A DNA stretch of 64,000 nucleotides. Origin: an uncultured Planctomycetales bacterium. Lineage in GTDB: Bacteria; Planctomycetota; Planctomycetia; Pirellulales; Thermoguttaceae. The DNA lies in the NCBI GenBank assembly GCA_937889015.1, contig CALARR010000058.1, forward strand, positions 1-64,000, in the 5' to 3' direction. The notes under the pieces were generated by a model, which did not search any database, had not been told where the DNA came from, and saw only the letters and a list, made by a program, of their open reading frames with translations. A program made the position numbers and the translations under genes. This document shows, in pieces, positions 36,105 to 45,555 of this stretch (its first letter is position 1; the number at the start of each line of letters is the position of its first letter).

Positions 36105-37730
36105 TTATGGTTGCAGGACCAGGACCCAATCTTCCTGGTCCGGGGCCTCGAGGAGGGCTGAGGATGGAACCGGCGCCTTGCCTCCCCATTCGCCGCTGCG
36201 CGGATTATACCAGCGTGCCTGCAAGGAAGCGATTTTCCGCGGTTCCAGCCGAATGGATCCGCCTGCAGGCAGATAGGCCACGACCAGGTCGCAAGTTGCG
36301 CTGGCCGCCACGGCCACAAAGCGCTCCGGATCTTGCTGGCTTGGTTGGTCACGCAACAAACCCTGTGCCGGCCGCAGCCGCCACCAGTCGAGCGAAGTCA
36401 GGAGTGCGGCCAGATGCCGCATCTGCTGGCTGCCCGGCAAGTCCATGGCTTGGCGCCACGATTTGGCCTCGCCCGAGCGCGCATGGTCGGCTGGAACCTG
36501 GCCCGACGCCGATTGCCAGCTCCACAAGCCGTGGGCGCCGTAGGTCAGGCCGGCCGGCGGCGTGATGAGCACGCTCCACCACGCCGCGCGGCGCACGTTG
36601 CAGGCGTTGTGCGGTTGTCGCGACTGATAGGCCAGGTGGTCTTCGTAGGGCGGTTCGAGATTGATGATCGGCCGGCCGCCGAAATTCTGCCAGGACTGCG
36701 CGACTGGACCGGAGTGCAGCCACTGCCAGGTCTTGGGCCCGTCGCCGTGCCCGCTTTGATAGCCGAGGAAATCCAGCCAGGGCTCGCCGGACCAGTCTTT
36801 CCAGGGCCAGTTCATGCCGGTGGGATGGGTGGTCACAGGGGCGTGCGCGCCGGCGCCGAACAGTTGGCGTCCGATCCGTTGCCACATGGCCGCACTCTGG
36901 GTGTAGCGATCGTCGCCGGCCAGGATCCAGACCAGATGGAAGGCGGCGTAGCGCGCTAGCTGATAGCGCGCCAGTCGCAGCAGGTCGGATTCGTCGAGGA
37001 ACCGGCCCGGGTCTTTGGTCGAGTTGGACCAGATGAGCACGTGTGCTCCGGCCAGACCGTGGCGGTTGGCGGCCTCCAGTCGCGCGTCCAGGCGGCGGAA
37101 GAAGAGCGGGTCGATCTGGATTGGATTGCGGCCGGTGAAGGCGGGATGACCCTCGGCGTCGGTCTGGATCACGCGCCAGGGAGCCGTGGCGTTGTACTGC
37201 ACGACGGTGAATTGCTTTTGCCGGCGGTCCTGCAAGTACGTTTCCCAGTCCGCTTCCGAACTCAGCGCCGGACCTGTCCAGACCGTGTCGCCCAGCCAGA
37301 AAAAGGGCGTTCTGTCGGCATGCGTCAGATAGGGTTGGCCGGGCACGACGCGCAGGGGGCCATGGCGCAGGAAGCGATTGTCACTGGGCTGCACAACGCA
37401 CTGAAAACTGCCGGTGCGATTGTCCAGGCCCGGGATGGCCGGTTGCGAGTGCGTGGTGCACTTCCACAGGCCCGCTTGATCGGGCATGAAACGCAGGCGC
37501 CAGGTGCGATCTGCGTCCCAGAAGCCCGGCACCTGTCGGCGTTCGCCCTGCGGCGACACGAGTTCGGCGGTGAAATCCAGGTCGGGCTGTGCGGCGGCCT
37601 CCGCCTGGAAGGCGGCCTCCCAGCGGCCCCACAGGGGCACCTGCGGCAGTTCGGCGGCTGCGAATCGGATTTCCGGGCCGAGACTCGCGGCCACGGCCAG
37701 AAGGGCAATCCCAATTGAGGAGCGTCTCAT
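36105..37730 (-). CDS. Secreted DUF5060/DUF4038 apiosidase-like glycoside hydrolase
   Basis: A 541-residue protein from ATG 37730; an in-frame ATG nine bases upstream is equally possible. After a signal peptide (IGIALLAVAASLGPEIRFAAA) comes a DUF5060 beta-sandwich (about 30-115, ending GSFQCVV). Then a DUF4038 TIM barrel opens DRTPFFWLGDTVWTG, and includes VLIWSNSTKDPGRFLDESDL and YHLVWILAGDDRY-like sequence. A C-terminal beta domain (about 460-541, PVPSSALLEAPDQEDWVLVL) resembles the collagenase-type binding domain often attached. The apiosidase-like class acts on plant or algal polysaccharide side chains; the exact substrate is unknown. Confidence 0.85.
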   Translation of the reverse strand: MRRSSIGIALLAVAASLGPEIRFAAAELPQVPLWGRWEAAFQAEAAAQPDLDFTAELVSPQGERRQVPGFWDADRTWRLRFMPDQAGLWKCTTHSQPAIPGLDNRTGSFQCVVQPSDNRFLRHGPLRVVPGQPYLTHADRTPFFWLGDTVWTGPALSSEADWETYLQDRRQKQFTVVQYNATAPWRVIQTDAEGHPAFTGRNPIQIDPLFFRRLDARLEAANRHGLAGAHVLIWSNSTKDPGRFLDESDLLRLARYQLARYAAFHLVWILAGDDRYTQSAAMWQRIGRQLFGAGAHAPVTTHPTGMNWPWKDWSGEPWLDFLGYQSGHGDGPKTWQWLHSGPVAQSWQNFGGRPIINLEPPYEDHLAYQSRQPHNACNVRRAAWWSVLITPPAGLTYGAHGLWSWQSASGQVPADHARSGEAKSWRQAMDLPGSQQMRHLAALLTSLDWWRLRPAQGLLRDQPSQQDPERFVAVAASATCDLVVAYLPAGGSIRLEPRKIASLQARWYNPRSGEWGGKAPVPSSALLEAPDQEDWVLVLQP

Positions 37731-37835
37731 ATCACCCATCTTCTATCTGGTGTACATGGATGGCATTCCAGCCAGACCGGCCTGGCTGGGGTGTGCTGTC
37801 GCCGCCGGACATGATCGCTCCGCGGACAAGCGGCG

Positions 37836-38723
37836 TCAATGATCCAGCGGGGCGGCCGGTCCGGGCGACCAGCGTTCGATCACGGTGTAGCGCAAGACCA
37901 GGCCCGAGAGGATCAGCACCGCGCCGGCCACGGTCCAGGGGGCCGGTCGTTCGTCCCACGCCAGGAAGACCCACACGGGCATCAACACCGGCTCGACGAG
38001 GCCGATGGCGACGGCCTCCTGGCTGCTGATGCCGCGCAATCCGCGCACGAAGCAGAAATAGGGGAGGCCCATCTGCCAGATGCCGAACCCGGCGAGCACC
38101 AACAGTTGCAGCGGCGAAGGCCATTGCCCTATGTAGAGAATCCAAGGCAGGAGCGTCAAGGCGGCCAGCGCATGGCACAGGGCCACCAGAAAGGCCGCGT
38201 TCTCCTGGCGCAGCCACCACATGCTCACGACCACGGTGGCATAGGCCAGACCGGAGGCCACGCCCAAGGCCACGCCCAGTCCGGCTTGTCCGCGGCTCTC
38301 GAAGGCCAGGATCGTGCCGACGCCGATCATGGCCAGCAGCAGCGGCAGCAGTTCCTTGCGGTCCGGCAGGTGATGCAGGAAGAACATGCTCAGCAAGAAG
38401 ACCCAGAACGGGCAGAGGTTTTGCAGCCAGATGGCGTTGGCGGCGGTGGTCAGGACGATCGAAGACAAGTACACCGCATTCATGGACGCGAAGCCCACAC
38501 ACAACGGCACCAGGGCTTTGTTCCAACGCGGCTGCCGAGCAAAGGGCAGCAAGAAGAGGGCGGCAAACAGGGCGCGCCAGAACGCCAGGGTCAGCCCGCG
38601 CTGCTCGGCTGGCCAGTCGTGAAACAGCGGCGCCTTGGCAAACAGCCCGCAGGAACTCCACAGCAGCGCTGCGGCCAGCACCCACAGTCGGGCAGCGAAA
38701 CGGCTGGTCATGGGCTGAGGCAT
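37836..38723 (-). CDS. EamA/DMT-family transporter
   Basis: A 295-residue integral membrane protein with about ten hydrophobic helices in two EamA repeats (LWVLAAALLWSSCGLFAKAP in the first, VASGLAYATVVVSMWWL in the second). The second half ends GLVEPVLMPVWVFLAWDERP and VAGAVLILSGLVL, a family signature. The frame is open further upstream, but the membrane protein begins at MPQPMTSRF. Family members export amino acids or metabolites; the substrate is unknown. Confidence 0.9.
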   Translation of the reverse strand: MPQPMTSRFAARLWVLAAALLWSSCGLFAKAPLFHDWPAEQRGLTLAFWRALFAALFLLPFARQPRWNKALVPLCVGFASMNAVYLSSIVLTTAANAIWLQNLCPFWVFLLSMFFLHHLPDRKELLPLLLAMIGVGTILAFESRGQAGLGVALGVASGLAYATVVVSMWWLRQENAAFLVALCHALAALTLLPWILYIGQWPSPLQLLVLAGFGIWQMGLPYFCFVRGLRGISSQEAVAIGLVEPVLMPVWVFLAWDERPAPWTVAGAVLILSGLVLRYTVIERWSPGPAAPLDH

Positions 38724-38830
38724 AAGTGTCGATGCCGGAATGCTAAGTGGAAATCGCGGAACAGCGAATGCCAGCCAATCCGTGCCCCTTCGGGCCTTGT
38801 TCACCTTTCGACGCAAGGGTTCCCACGCAA

Positions 38831-39835
38831 TCAGTCCTTTTGCGTCTCCTCCAATTCCTTCCACCGCAACGACTGGTGACGTTGCAGTTTTCCCTCGGGT
38901 TCGCGGAGGATCAGGCAGGCCGCGCCGGGCGTGGCTTCGATCAACTTCATCCCGCGCTGCGGCCCCAGAACGCTCACGGCGGTGGCCAGGGCGTCGGCCG
39001 CCGCGCTGTCGGCGAGGATCACGATCACGCTGCTGTGGTCGGTCAGGCCCAGGCCGGTGCGCGGGTCCACGATGTGTGAGTAGCGGCGTCCCTCGATCTC
39101 GACATACTGCCAGATATCGCCCGAGGTGGCGACGGCCGTGTGGGCCAGGCTCAGGTGCTGGGTGGGCTTGCCGTGGAGTTCCAAAGGGGCGATGCCGATG
39201 GTCCACCCCGACTTGCCCGGGGGCGGGGCGGACATCCCCATATCGCCGCCGGCCACGATCAGGGCCGATTCAATTCCCGATCGGCGCAGGGTTTCCATGG
39301 CCTGCGCCACGGCGTAGCCTTTGGCGATCCCCCCCAAGTCCAGGCGCATCCCTTTTTTCAACAGTTCCACCTGACGGGTTTTGGGCAACAGGCGGATCTG
39401 GCGATAATCGACCAGTTCGCGAGCGGCGGCCAATTGGCTTTGGGCGGGCAAGACCTCGCGTCGCCGGGCGCGTCGCCAGAGACGCACCACAGGTCCGACG
39501 GTCACATCGAAGGCCCCGTCGGATCTTTCTGACAGTTCCTGCGCTTTCTGCAGCACGTTCCACAGATCTTCGCTGACCGCAACGGCGACCCCCTCGCCGG
39601 AAGTACGCGAGAGGCGGGTCAATTCGCTTTCAGGGTCGTAATCGCTGAGGATCGCGTTGAGTTGGCGGAAGCGCGCGAAAGCGGCTTGCGCGGCCCTGGT
39701 TGCGGGGTCCGGAGCGTCGGCGTACAATACGATTTCAATAGGTACGGCCATTTCGGTTTGCGTGAAGCTGTAGCGTTGTGCTTCTGCGCACGTCGCCGCC
39801 CCAAGAACCGCGATGCCGATGCACCATCCGACCAT
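38831..39835 (-). CDS. apbE: FAD:protein FMN transferase (ApbE family)
   Basis: ApbE moves FMN from FAD to a Ser/Thr of target proteins such as NqrB/C, NosR-type or flavocytochrome proteins, usually on the periplasmic side. The 334 residues begin with a signal segment (VGWCIGIAVLGAATCAEA) from ATG 39835. Motifs are VAVSEDLWNVLQKAQELSE, the FAD site DLGGIAKGYAVAQAM, AGGDMGMSAPPPGK, and the metal/FAD region RYSHIVDPRTGLGLTDHSSV near 265-285. A frame continues upstream but has no supporting features. No obvious flavinylation target is next door. Confidence 0.93.
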   Translation of the reverse strand: MVGWCIGIAVLGAATCAEAQRYSFTQTEMAVPIEIVLYADAPDPATRAAQAAFARFRQLNAILSDYDPESELTRLSRTSGEGVAVAVSEDLWNVLQKAQELSERSDGAFDVTVGPVVRLWRRARRREVLPAQSQLAAARELVDYRQIRLLPKTRQVELLKKGMRLDLGGIAKGYAVAQAMETLRRSGIESALIVAGGDMGMSAPPPGKSGWTIGIAPLELHGKPTQHLSLAHTAVATSGDIWQYVEIEGRRYSHIVDPRTGLGLTDHSSVIVILADSAAADALATAVSVLGPQRGMKLIEATPGAACLILREPEGKLQRHQSLRWKELEETQKD

Positions 39836-39849
39836 GTGCCTAGCCTTTG

Positions 39850-39963
39850 TTGAGGTTTGCGTTGCCGCGGAACGCCTCGCACGCGTGCGAAACTCGGATT
39901 CCGATCGCCTGCAAACGAGAGCCGAGTGAACCGCGATCCCTGGCCGCGCCGGCGTCGATCGAG
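39850..39963 (+). repeat. Dispersed element R3, diverged copy
   Basis: It begins TTGAGGTTTGCGTTGCCGCG, retains GGATTCCGATCG, and ends GCGATCCCTGGCCGCGCCGG-CGTCGATC. These segments align in order with the R3 copies at 34787 and 45443. It fills the divergent gap between apbE and the FGE-like gene, so it may contain or displace their promoters. Confidence 0.6.
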
Positions 39964-40025
39964 GCAGGTCCTGCCTGTGTTGCTCTGTTGCAGTTTCCAC
40001 CGTGTCTGACGAAAGGTTGCCCTGC

Positions 40026-41201
40026 ATGACTAGCGTAACTGGCTTTCGACGTTTCTTGCAAGTGTTGTCGGCGGCGGCGGTGGCGGGCTTGGTTACCATG
40101 AGCCTCACCGTGGCCCAGGATAAGCCGGCCGGCGATGGGAAGTTTGATCCGACCATGGTGCCCACCGTGAAGTGGCTGCCCTCGCCCGTGGCCGTGCCCA
40201 ACGCCGAGGCCAAGGCCGAAGGGGAAATGAAGGGTTACAAGGAAGTGGTGCCGGGCACGGACATCACGTTCGAGTTGGTGCCGATTCCCGGCGGCAAGTA
40301 CATGCGTGGCGCGAGCGAAGAGGAATTCAAGAAGGCCAACAAGGACGATCCGGAAGCCAAGTACGACGAAGGGCCGAAGCACGAGATCGAGATCGAGCCT
40401 TTCTGGATGGGCAAGTGCGAAGTGACCTGGGACGAGTATGAGCAGTGGGGACTGGGTCTGGACCTGCAGCGCCGCCAGTTGCTGAAGACCCCCTTGACCC
40501 CGCGCGACGAACTGCCCGACGCCATCACGCGTCCCACCAAGCCCTATACCGACATGACCTTCGGCATGGGCAAGGAAGGCTACCCGGCGATCTGCATGAC
40601 CCAGTTGGCGGCCTCTTCCTACTGCAAGTGGCTGTCGGCGAAGACGGGGCGTTACTACCGCCTGCCCACCGAGGCCGAGTGGGAATATGCGGCCCGGGCC
40701 GGAACGCAAACCGCCTATTCCTTCGGCGACGACCCGCAGAAGTTGGGTGAGTACGGCTGGTACTTCGAGAACAGCGAAGACAAGTACCACAAGGTGGGGC
40801 AGAAGAAGCCCAATCCCTGGGGGCTGTACGACATGCACGGCAATGTCTGCGAGTGGGTCATCGACCAGTACGTGCCCGACTTCTACAAGCAGTTTGCGGG
40901 CAAGGTGACGAAGAACCCCTTTGCCGCGCCCAAGACCGAGTTTCCCCGCACCGTGCGCGGCGGCTCGTGGGACAGCGACGCGGGCAAGTGCCGCAGCGCG
41001 TCGCGCATGGGCAGCAACAAGGACTGGAAGATGCAGGACCCGCAGATCCCGCAAAGCATCTGGTACTTGACGGATGCCGACTTCGTGGGCTTCCGCGTCG
41101 TGCGCCCGCTGCGCGTGCCGACCGTCGAGGAATCGGCCGTGTTCGAGCCTGACTACGAAGCGATCAAAGAGTTCCGCGAAGCGGAAGCCGGAAAGCAGTA
41201 G
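40026..41201 (+). CDS. Secreted formylglycine-generating-enzyme-like protein (SUMF1 family)
   Basis: A 391-residue protein from ATG 40026, with AAAGG upstream; a GTG at 40002 is an alternative. After a hydrophobic signal (RFLQVLSAAAVAGLVTMSLT) it has the FGE-sulfatase domain: FELVPIPGGKYMRGA, FWMGKCEVTWDEYEQW, YRLPTEAEWEYAARAGT, NPWGLYDMHGNVCEWVID, VRGGSWDSDAGKCRSASR and FVGFRVV. True FGEs have two Cys in the last region; here only one (KCRSASR) is seen, so oxidase activity is uncertain and a binding role is possible. A C-SPSR sulfatase at 48013 is a potential partner in the same window. Confidence 0.88.
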   Translation: MTSVTGFRRFLQVLSAAAVAGLVTMSLTVAQDKPAGDGKFDPTMVPTVKWLPSPVAVPNAEAKAEGEMKGYKEVVPGTDITFELVPIPGGKYMRGASEEEFKKANKDDPEAKYDEGPKHEIEIEPFWMGKCEVTWDEYEQWGLGLDLQRRQLLKTPLTPRDELPDAITRPTKPYTDMTFGMGKEGYPAICMTQLAASSYCKWLSAKTGRYYRLPTEAEWEYAARAGTQTAYSFGDDPQKLGEYGWYFENSEDKYHKVGQKKPNPWGLYDMHGNVCEWVIDQYVPDFYKQFAGKVTKNPFAAPKTEFPRTVRGGSWDSDAGKCRSASRMGSNKDWKMQDPQIPQSIWYLTDADFVGFRVVRPLRVPTVEESAVFEPDYEAIKEFREAEAGKQ

Positions 41202-41222
41202 TCACAACTTCATCGCGTCAGG

Positions 41223-41267
41223 GGCAAAGGGGTGGGCGCGTCTGCCCCTTTGCCGCCTGCGTTTTCC
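41223..41267 (+). terminator. Possible weak intrinsic terminator or intercistronic hairpin
   Basis: GGCAAAGGGG (41223-41232) and CCCCTTTGCC (41245-41254) form a perfect 10-base stem with a 12-base loop, 21 bases after the FGE-like stop. Only GTTTT follows, seven bases later, so termination may be partial. Confidence 0.4.
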
Positions 41268-41315
41268 GCTCCTCCATTCGACCTCTCTCCCTCTCCCCGC
41301 TAGGAGTTCCTATCC

Positions 41316-42647
41316 ATGACGCAGAAGAATTCGACTTCCCGCCGCGATTTTCTGAAGGCTTCGTCGGGCGTGCTCGCCGGGGTGAGCCTGGCTGGCGGCG
41401 TGAACCTTGGTCGTTCGGCCCACGCGGCGGGCAGCGACGTGATCAAGATCGCCCTGATCGGCGCGGGCGGGCGCGGCACGGGCGCCGTGGTCCAGCAGAT
41501 GAACGCCGACTCGAACGTGAAACTCATCGCCGTCGCGGACGCCTTTCCGGATCGCATCGAGAAGAGTCTGACCCAGATCCGCAAGCAGTACGCGGCTCAG
41601 GTCGACGTTCCGCCCGAGCGGATGTTTTCCGGCATGGATTCGTACAAGCAGGCGGTGGCCGCGGGCGCCGACCTGGTCGTGTTGGCGGGTCCTCCGGGCA
41701 CGCGCCCGCTGCAGTACAAGGCCGCCATTGAGGCCGGCAAGCACGTGTTCATGGAGAAGCCGTGTTGCGTGGACGCGCCGGGCTACAACATGCTGATGGC
41801 CACCAACAAGCTGGCCGACGAGAAGAACCTGTTTGTGGGCGTGGGCCTGCAACGCCGCCATGAGCCGATCTACATGGAGACCGTCAAGCGGCTGCAGGAC
41901 GGGGCCATCGGCGACATCGCCTTCACACGTGTGTACTGGAACGGCGGAGGGATCTGGAACCGCGAGCGCTCCAAGCTGGCTGAGTTGCTGGGCCACGAGC
42001 CGACGGAGCTGGAATACCAGGTCTACAACTGGTACCACTTCTGCTGGCTCAGCGGCGACAACATCTGCGAACAGCACATCCACAACATCGACGTGGGCAA
42101 CTGGGTCCGCGGCGACAAGCACCCGGTGGAAGCCAATGGCATGGGCGGCTGCACGGCGCGCTACCTTGGCGCAGCGAAGGGCACCGGCCAGATCTTCGAT
42201 CACCACTTCGTGGAGTTCACCTACGAGGACGGCACGAAGATGTTCAGCCAGTGCCGGCACATGAAGAGCTGCTTCAACAGCGTCTCCGAGGCGGCTCACG
42301 GCCCCAAGGGCACCTCGAACTGCGCCGGGAAGATCGAAGGCGCCAACGCCTGGGCCTTCGACGGCAAGAAGGTCAGCGGCCATCAGCAGGAGCAGACCGA
42401 TCTGCTGGCCGCGATGCGCGCCGGAAAGCGTTACAACGAAGGCTATGTGGGCGCCAATGCGAGCTTGACCGCCGTGCTGGGCCGCGAGGCCAACTACAGC
42501 GGACAAGTGGTGAAGTGGGACGATCTGGTCGCCAAGGGCAAGTCCGAGTTCCCCAAGGACCTGGCCTGGAGCGCCCCGGCCCCGGTGCAGAAGGACGCCA
42601 ACGGCGACTACCCCATTCCCATGCCTGGCGTCTACAAGCCTTGGTGA
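41316..42647 (+). CDS. Tat-exported Gfo/Idh/MocA family oxidoreductase
   Basis: A 443-residue NAD(P)-dependent dehydrogenase-like protein with a twin-arginine signal (SRRDFLKASSGVLAGVSLAGG). The Rossmann motif IALIGAGGRGTGA, the EKPCCVDAPG segment near 149-158 (matching the usual EKP catalytic-lysine motif) and a C-terminal substrate domain (YWNGGGIWNRERS, EQHIHNIDVGNW) are intact. It differs from the 24622 paralogue in its second half and lacks the Arg-rich tail. A strong terminator follows, so the FGE-like gene and this gene may form one unit. Confidence 0.93.
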   Translation: MTQKNSTSRRDFLKASSGVLAGVSLAGGVNLGRSAHAAGSDVIKIALIGAGGRGTGAVVQQMNADSNVKLIAVADAFPDRIEKSLTQIRKQYAAQVDVPPERMFSGMDSYKQAVAAGADLVVLAGPPGTRPLQYKAAIEAGKHVFMEKPCCVDAPGYNMLMATNKLADEKNLFVGVGLQRRHEPIYMETVKRLQDGAIGDIAFTRVYWNGGGIWNRERSKLAELLGHEPTELEYQVYNWYHFCWLSGDNICEQHIHNIDVGNWVRGDKHPVEANGMGGCTARYLGAAKGTGQIFDHHFVEFTYEDGTKMFSQCRHMKSCFNSVSEAAHGPKGTSNCAGKIEGANAWAFDGKKVSGHQQEQTDLLAAMRAGKRYNEGYVGANASLTAVLGREANYSGQVVKWDDLVAKGKSEFPKDLAWSAPAPVQKDANGDYPIPMPGVYKPW

Positions 42648-42719
42648 GTCGGGGGTGAAACCGCGCGAGGGTCCGTGGCCGGTGTGGCGGGACCCATGCG
42701 GGATGACGCGATGCATTTT

Positions 42720-42760
42720 CCGGCCGACTGCGGGAACTCCGGCAGTCGGCCGGTTTTTTT
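42720..42760 (+). terminator. Strong rho-independent terminator
   Basis: A perfect 12-base stem CCGGCCGACTGC / GCAGTCGGCCGG with a 10-base loop is followed directly by seven T residues. It lies 72 bases after the oxidoreductase stop. The rest of 42648-43016 holds no gene; AGGAG at 43006-43010 is the ribosome site for the porin. Confidence 0.92.
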
Positions 42761-43016
42761 GCGTGCGGAGAGGGTGCCCTCATGCGGCGGCGGTTGGTTT
42801 AGGGGAAATGGGTAAGGTTTGACGTCCGTGCCGCATTCTCTGTTTTTGCCGGATATGCCGGTTCGATGAGTTCTGAGGAATCTACCGGTTGTCCGGTGGA
42901 CTCGTGCGCCTATTGCTGCGGTCGAACGCTCGTTGAGAGTGTCGGAGACGGGCTGTTCTGCGTTGCCGCTTGGAGCGATGGGCACTCGTTGATTCGCTAT
43001 TGGGCAGGAGCAGAGC

Positions 43017-44723
43017 ATGACGGTGCGATGGCGTCTTTTCATTTCGATCGCGGTGCTCGGTGCCGGACTGTGGGCCCTGAGTACGGGGGCGCTGAAGGCC
43101 GCTGACGATACCCTGGAGGATACGCTTGCGGAAGAGTCCTCGGCTGAGCCTCGGCGTTTGCCGGAGGATGCGGATGGCCCTACGCATCGTGTGGCGCAAT
43201 CGCGCCGATCGAGTTCGGAGTCGCGGTTGCCCACGCTTCCGCCCACTCCCAAGGAATTGCCGTGGGTGGCCAACCAGCCAGCGCCGAGTGGGTCAACTCC
43301 TGTCGCTCCTTTGCCCAAGTCGGAAGGGCCGGCGACCAGTCCAGTCCAGAGGCCCACTCGATTGCCTCCCACCACCGCCGCACCGGCCCCGGCCCCGGTG
43401 CCGGCTTCAACTCCATCGGTTCCGACCGCGGCAGGCCCCGATCCGGCCTACGACCGTCCCGCCGGAATCGAGTCGGGTTGTCGGGAGACGTGCGCGTGTT
43501 CTCCGCGCCGCGCGCGTTGTGCGTCCGGCGAAGCATGCGGCGAAGCGGCCGGTATGGGGAGCGATGGGTGTGACAGGTGTGCGGGCCAGTGTGGCGATTG
43601 CGCCGGCCGCCAGCCATGGACGCTGCCGCAGCCTTGCATGCTGCAGTGTCTGGGGATGCGGTTGGGAGGATGGCTCGAACAGGGAATCAGCGCCACCGGC
43701 CGCTACTCCGCCGATGGCTACAACGGCGTGGTCGGCTTCAACGACCGCGACCGCGAGTATCAGATGAACCAGCTCTATCTCTACCTGGAGCGCAAGGTGG
43801 ATACCGGTGGATGCGGGGCCGATTGGGGCGGCCGCGTGGATCTGCTCTACGGCACCGATGCGCGCTACACGCAAGCCGCCGGCTTGGAAGACCGCTGGCA
43901 GCAGAGCGAACGCTTCTACCAGGTGTCGGCTCCGCAATTCTACCTGGATATCGGCCTGAACGATTGGACCGTGCGGATGGGGCATTTCTATACGATCCTG
44001 GGGTACGAAGTTGTTCCGGCGCCGGACAATTTCTTCTACTCGCACTCGTACAGCATGATGTACGGAGAGCCCTTTACGCACACGGGCCTGCTGTTGATGC
44101 GCAAGCTCGGCGATCAGTTGACGATCAGCGGCGGAGTGACGCGGGGCATCGACCAGTTCGAGGACACCGACGGCCTGGACACGGTCGACTTCCTCGGCGG
44201 CGTGACCTGGACCAGCGAAGAAGAACGGCTTTCGCTGGCCTTTGCCATCACGGCCGGCGAGCTCGGCCCGGGCAACAGCACCTGGATCTACAGCACGGTG
44301 GCCAAGCTGAAGCTCAGCGAACGTCTGGAATACGTGCTGCAGCACGACTTCGGCCAGAGCGTCGGGGCGACCAAGGCCGAGTGGTACAGCCTGCTGCAGA
44401 ACCTGGTGTACCGGATCAATCCCTGCTGGGCGTTTGGTCTGCGTTACGAGTGGTTTGGCGATCCTGACGGATTCTGTGTGTCGGGCAACGGCGACGGCGA
44501 TCCGTGGACCGTATACGACAACCCGCACACCGGTCCCTATCAGGGCGATTTCCAGGAAGTCAGCCTGGGGCTGAACTGGAAGCCCAGGGCCAACCTGACC
44601 TTCCGTCCGGAGTTGCGTTGGGACTGGTTCGCCGGCAGCACCGAGGCCGGCAGCGAGCGGCCCTTCGCCGGCAATCGCAACAGCCAGTTCATGGCCGCGT
44701 GCGACATGATCGTGACCTGGTGA
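43017..44723 (+). CDS. Outer-membrane porin-like beta-barrel protein (BBP2-like)
   Basis: A 568-residue exported protein; AGGAG lies 6 bases before the ATG. A signal segment (LFISIAVLGAGLWALSTGAL) precedes a Pro-rich linker (about 65-145) and a short Cys-rich block (ESGCRETCACSPR, GCDRCAGQCGDCAGR). A C-terminal beta barrel of about 360 residues begins LGGWLEQGISATGRYSADGY. Barrel signatures include MNQLYLYLERKV, FYTILGYEVVPAPDNFFYSHSY, VEYVLQHDF-like strands, and a final strand ending in aromatic W (SQFMAACDMIVTW). Similar planctomycete proteins are predicted porins. The Cys-rich block ahead of the barrel is unusual. Confidence 0.87.
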   Translation: MTVRWRLFISIAVLGAGLWALSTGALKAADDTLEDTLAEESSAEPRRLPEDADGPTHRVAQSRRSSSESRLPTLPPTPKELPWVANQPAPSGSTPVAPLPKSEGPATSPVQRPTRLPPTTAAPAPAPVPASTPSVPTAAGPDPAYDRPAGIESGCRETCACSPRRARCASGEACGEAAGMGSDGCDRCAGQCGDCAGRQPWTLPQPCMLQCLGMRLGGWLEQGISATGRYSADGYNGVVGFNDRDREYQMNQLYLYLERKVDTGGCGADWGGRVDLLYGTDARYTQAAGLEDRWQQSERFYQVSAPQFYLDIGLNDWTVRMGHFYTILGYEVVPAPDNFFYSHSYSMMYGEPFTHTGLLLMRKLGDQLTISGGVTRGIDQFEDTDGLDTVDFLGGVTWTSEEERLSLAFAITAGELGPGNSTWIYSTVAKLKLSERLEYVLQHDFGQSVGATKAEWYSLLQNLVYRINPCWAFGLRYEWFGDPDGFCVSGNGDGDPWTVYDNPHTGPYQGDFQEVSLGLNWKPRANLTFRPELRWDWFAGSTEAGSERPFAGNRNSQFMAACDMIVTW

Positions 44724-44771
44724 GCAACGCCATGGGAGGCCGGATGCGCGCGGGCCATCGGCAACCGGCGG

Positions 44772-45176
44772 TCACTCCTCCAGCACGTCGTTGAGCACTT
44801 CCTCGTTGACGTAGATCGGGAGGGTCGGATTGCAGGTCACCGCCACGGCGATGGCGTCCGACGGCCGGGCATCGATCTCCACCAACTCGCCCGCGGCGCG
44901 GATGCGCAGTTTGGCGTAGTAGGTGTGCTCCTTCAGCTCGCTGATGACCACATCCTGGAACTCGGCGCCCAGGCCTTCCACCACACTCACGATCAGGTCG
45001 TGCGTCAGAGGGCGGGGCGAAGGATAGCCCTTCACCCGGCGATCGATGCTGGTGGCCTCGAAGATCCCGATGAGGATGGGGAAAGTCCGATGGCCTTCGG
45101 TTTCCTTCAGGTAGATCATCTGCTGGTCGCTGATCTCGCTAATGATGATCCGCGATAGCTCCATGCGCACGGGCAT
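44772..45176 (-). CDS. Bifunctional nuclease family protein (DUF151)
   Basis: A 134-residue protein from ATG 45176, where family similarity begins (MPVRMELSRIIISEISDQQM). The core shows FPILIGIFEATSIDR, LTHDLIVSVVEGLGAE and the acidic motif VEIDARPSDAIAVAV, all typical of DUF151 nucleases. The family has DNase and RNase activity in characterised members; in this genome its role is unknown. It converges with the porin gene. Confidence 0.93.
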   Translation of the reverse strand: MPVRMELSRIIISEISDQQMIYLKETEGHRTFPILIGIFEATSIDRRVKGYPSPRPLTHDLIVSVVEGLGAEFQDVVISELKEHTYYAKLRIRAAGELVEIDARPSDAIAVAVTCNPTLPIYVNEEVLNDVLEE

Positions 45177-45348
45177 AACGCCTATCCTTCCCACCGAGAC
45201 TTGCTGCGGGCGCCTGGCCCGGATTCGGGTGCAGGCGGGGCTCCCTGAACGACCGCCACCGGCCGGGCATCCGGCAAGACGAACGGCAGCGAGATTTCCA
45301 GGAGCCGACCCCAAAGCCTCATTATAAATGACCGGCCGCTGCAAGGGC

Positions 45349-45442
45349 TAGTGCGTGTCGCACACACGTGTGGCGTTGCCAGCGGCGCATCGCCACGGTT
45401 CTGAAAGCGAAAAAGCCGCCACAGGTGCCTGGAACGCGCTCG
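45349..45442 (+). repeat. Dispersed element R2, copy 1
   Basis: It starts TAGTGCGTGTCGCACACACG, contains ATCGCCACGGTTCTGAAAGC and GGTGCCTGGAACGCGCTC, and is followed directly by an R3 copy. The internal palindrome GTGCGtgtCGCAC is present. Confidence 0.85.
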
Positions 45443-45555
45443 ATCGAGGTCCGCATTGCCAATGACCGCTTCGCGGCCGCGGGAGCCCTGGATTCCAGCC
45501 GGTACGGCGGGAATTTGGACGGAATCGCGATCATTGGCTGCGCCGGCATCAATAG
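45443..45555 (+). repeat. Dispersed element R3, copy
   Basis: It reads GAGGTCCGCATTGCCAATGA, GGATTCCAGCCGGTACGGC and GCGATCATTGGCTGCGCCGG in the same order as the copy at 34787-34897, with about nine bases in ten identical by eye. It abuts R2 copy 1 with no spacer. Confidence 0.85.
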
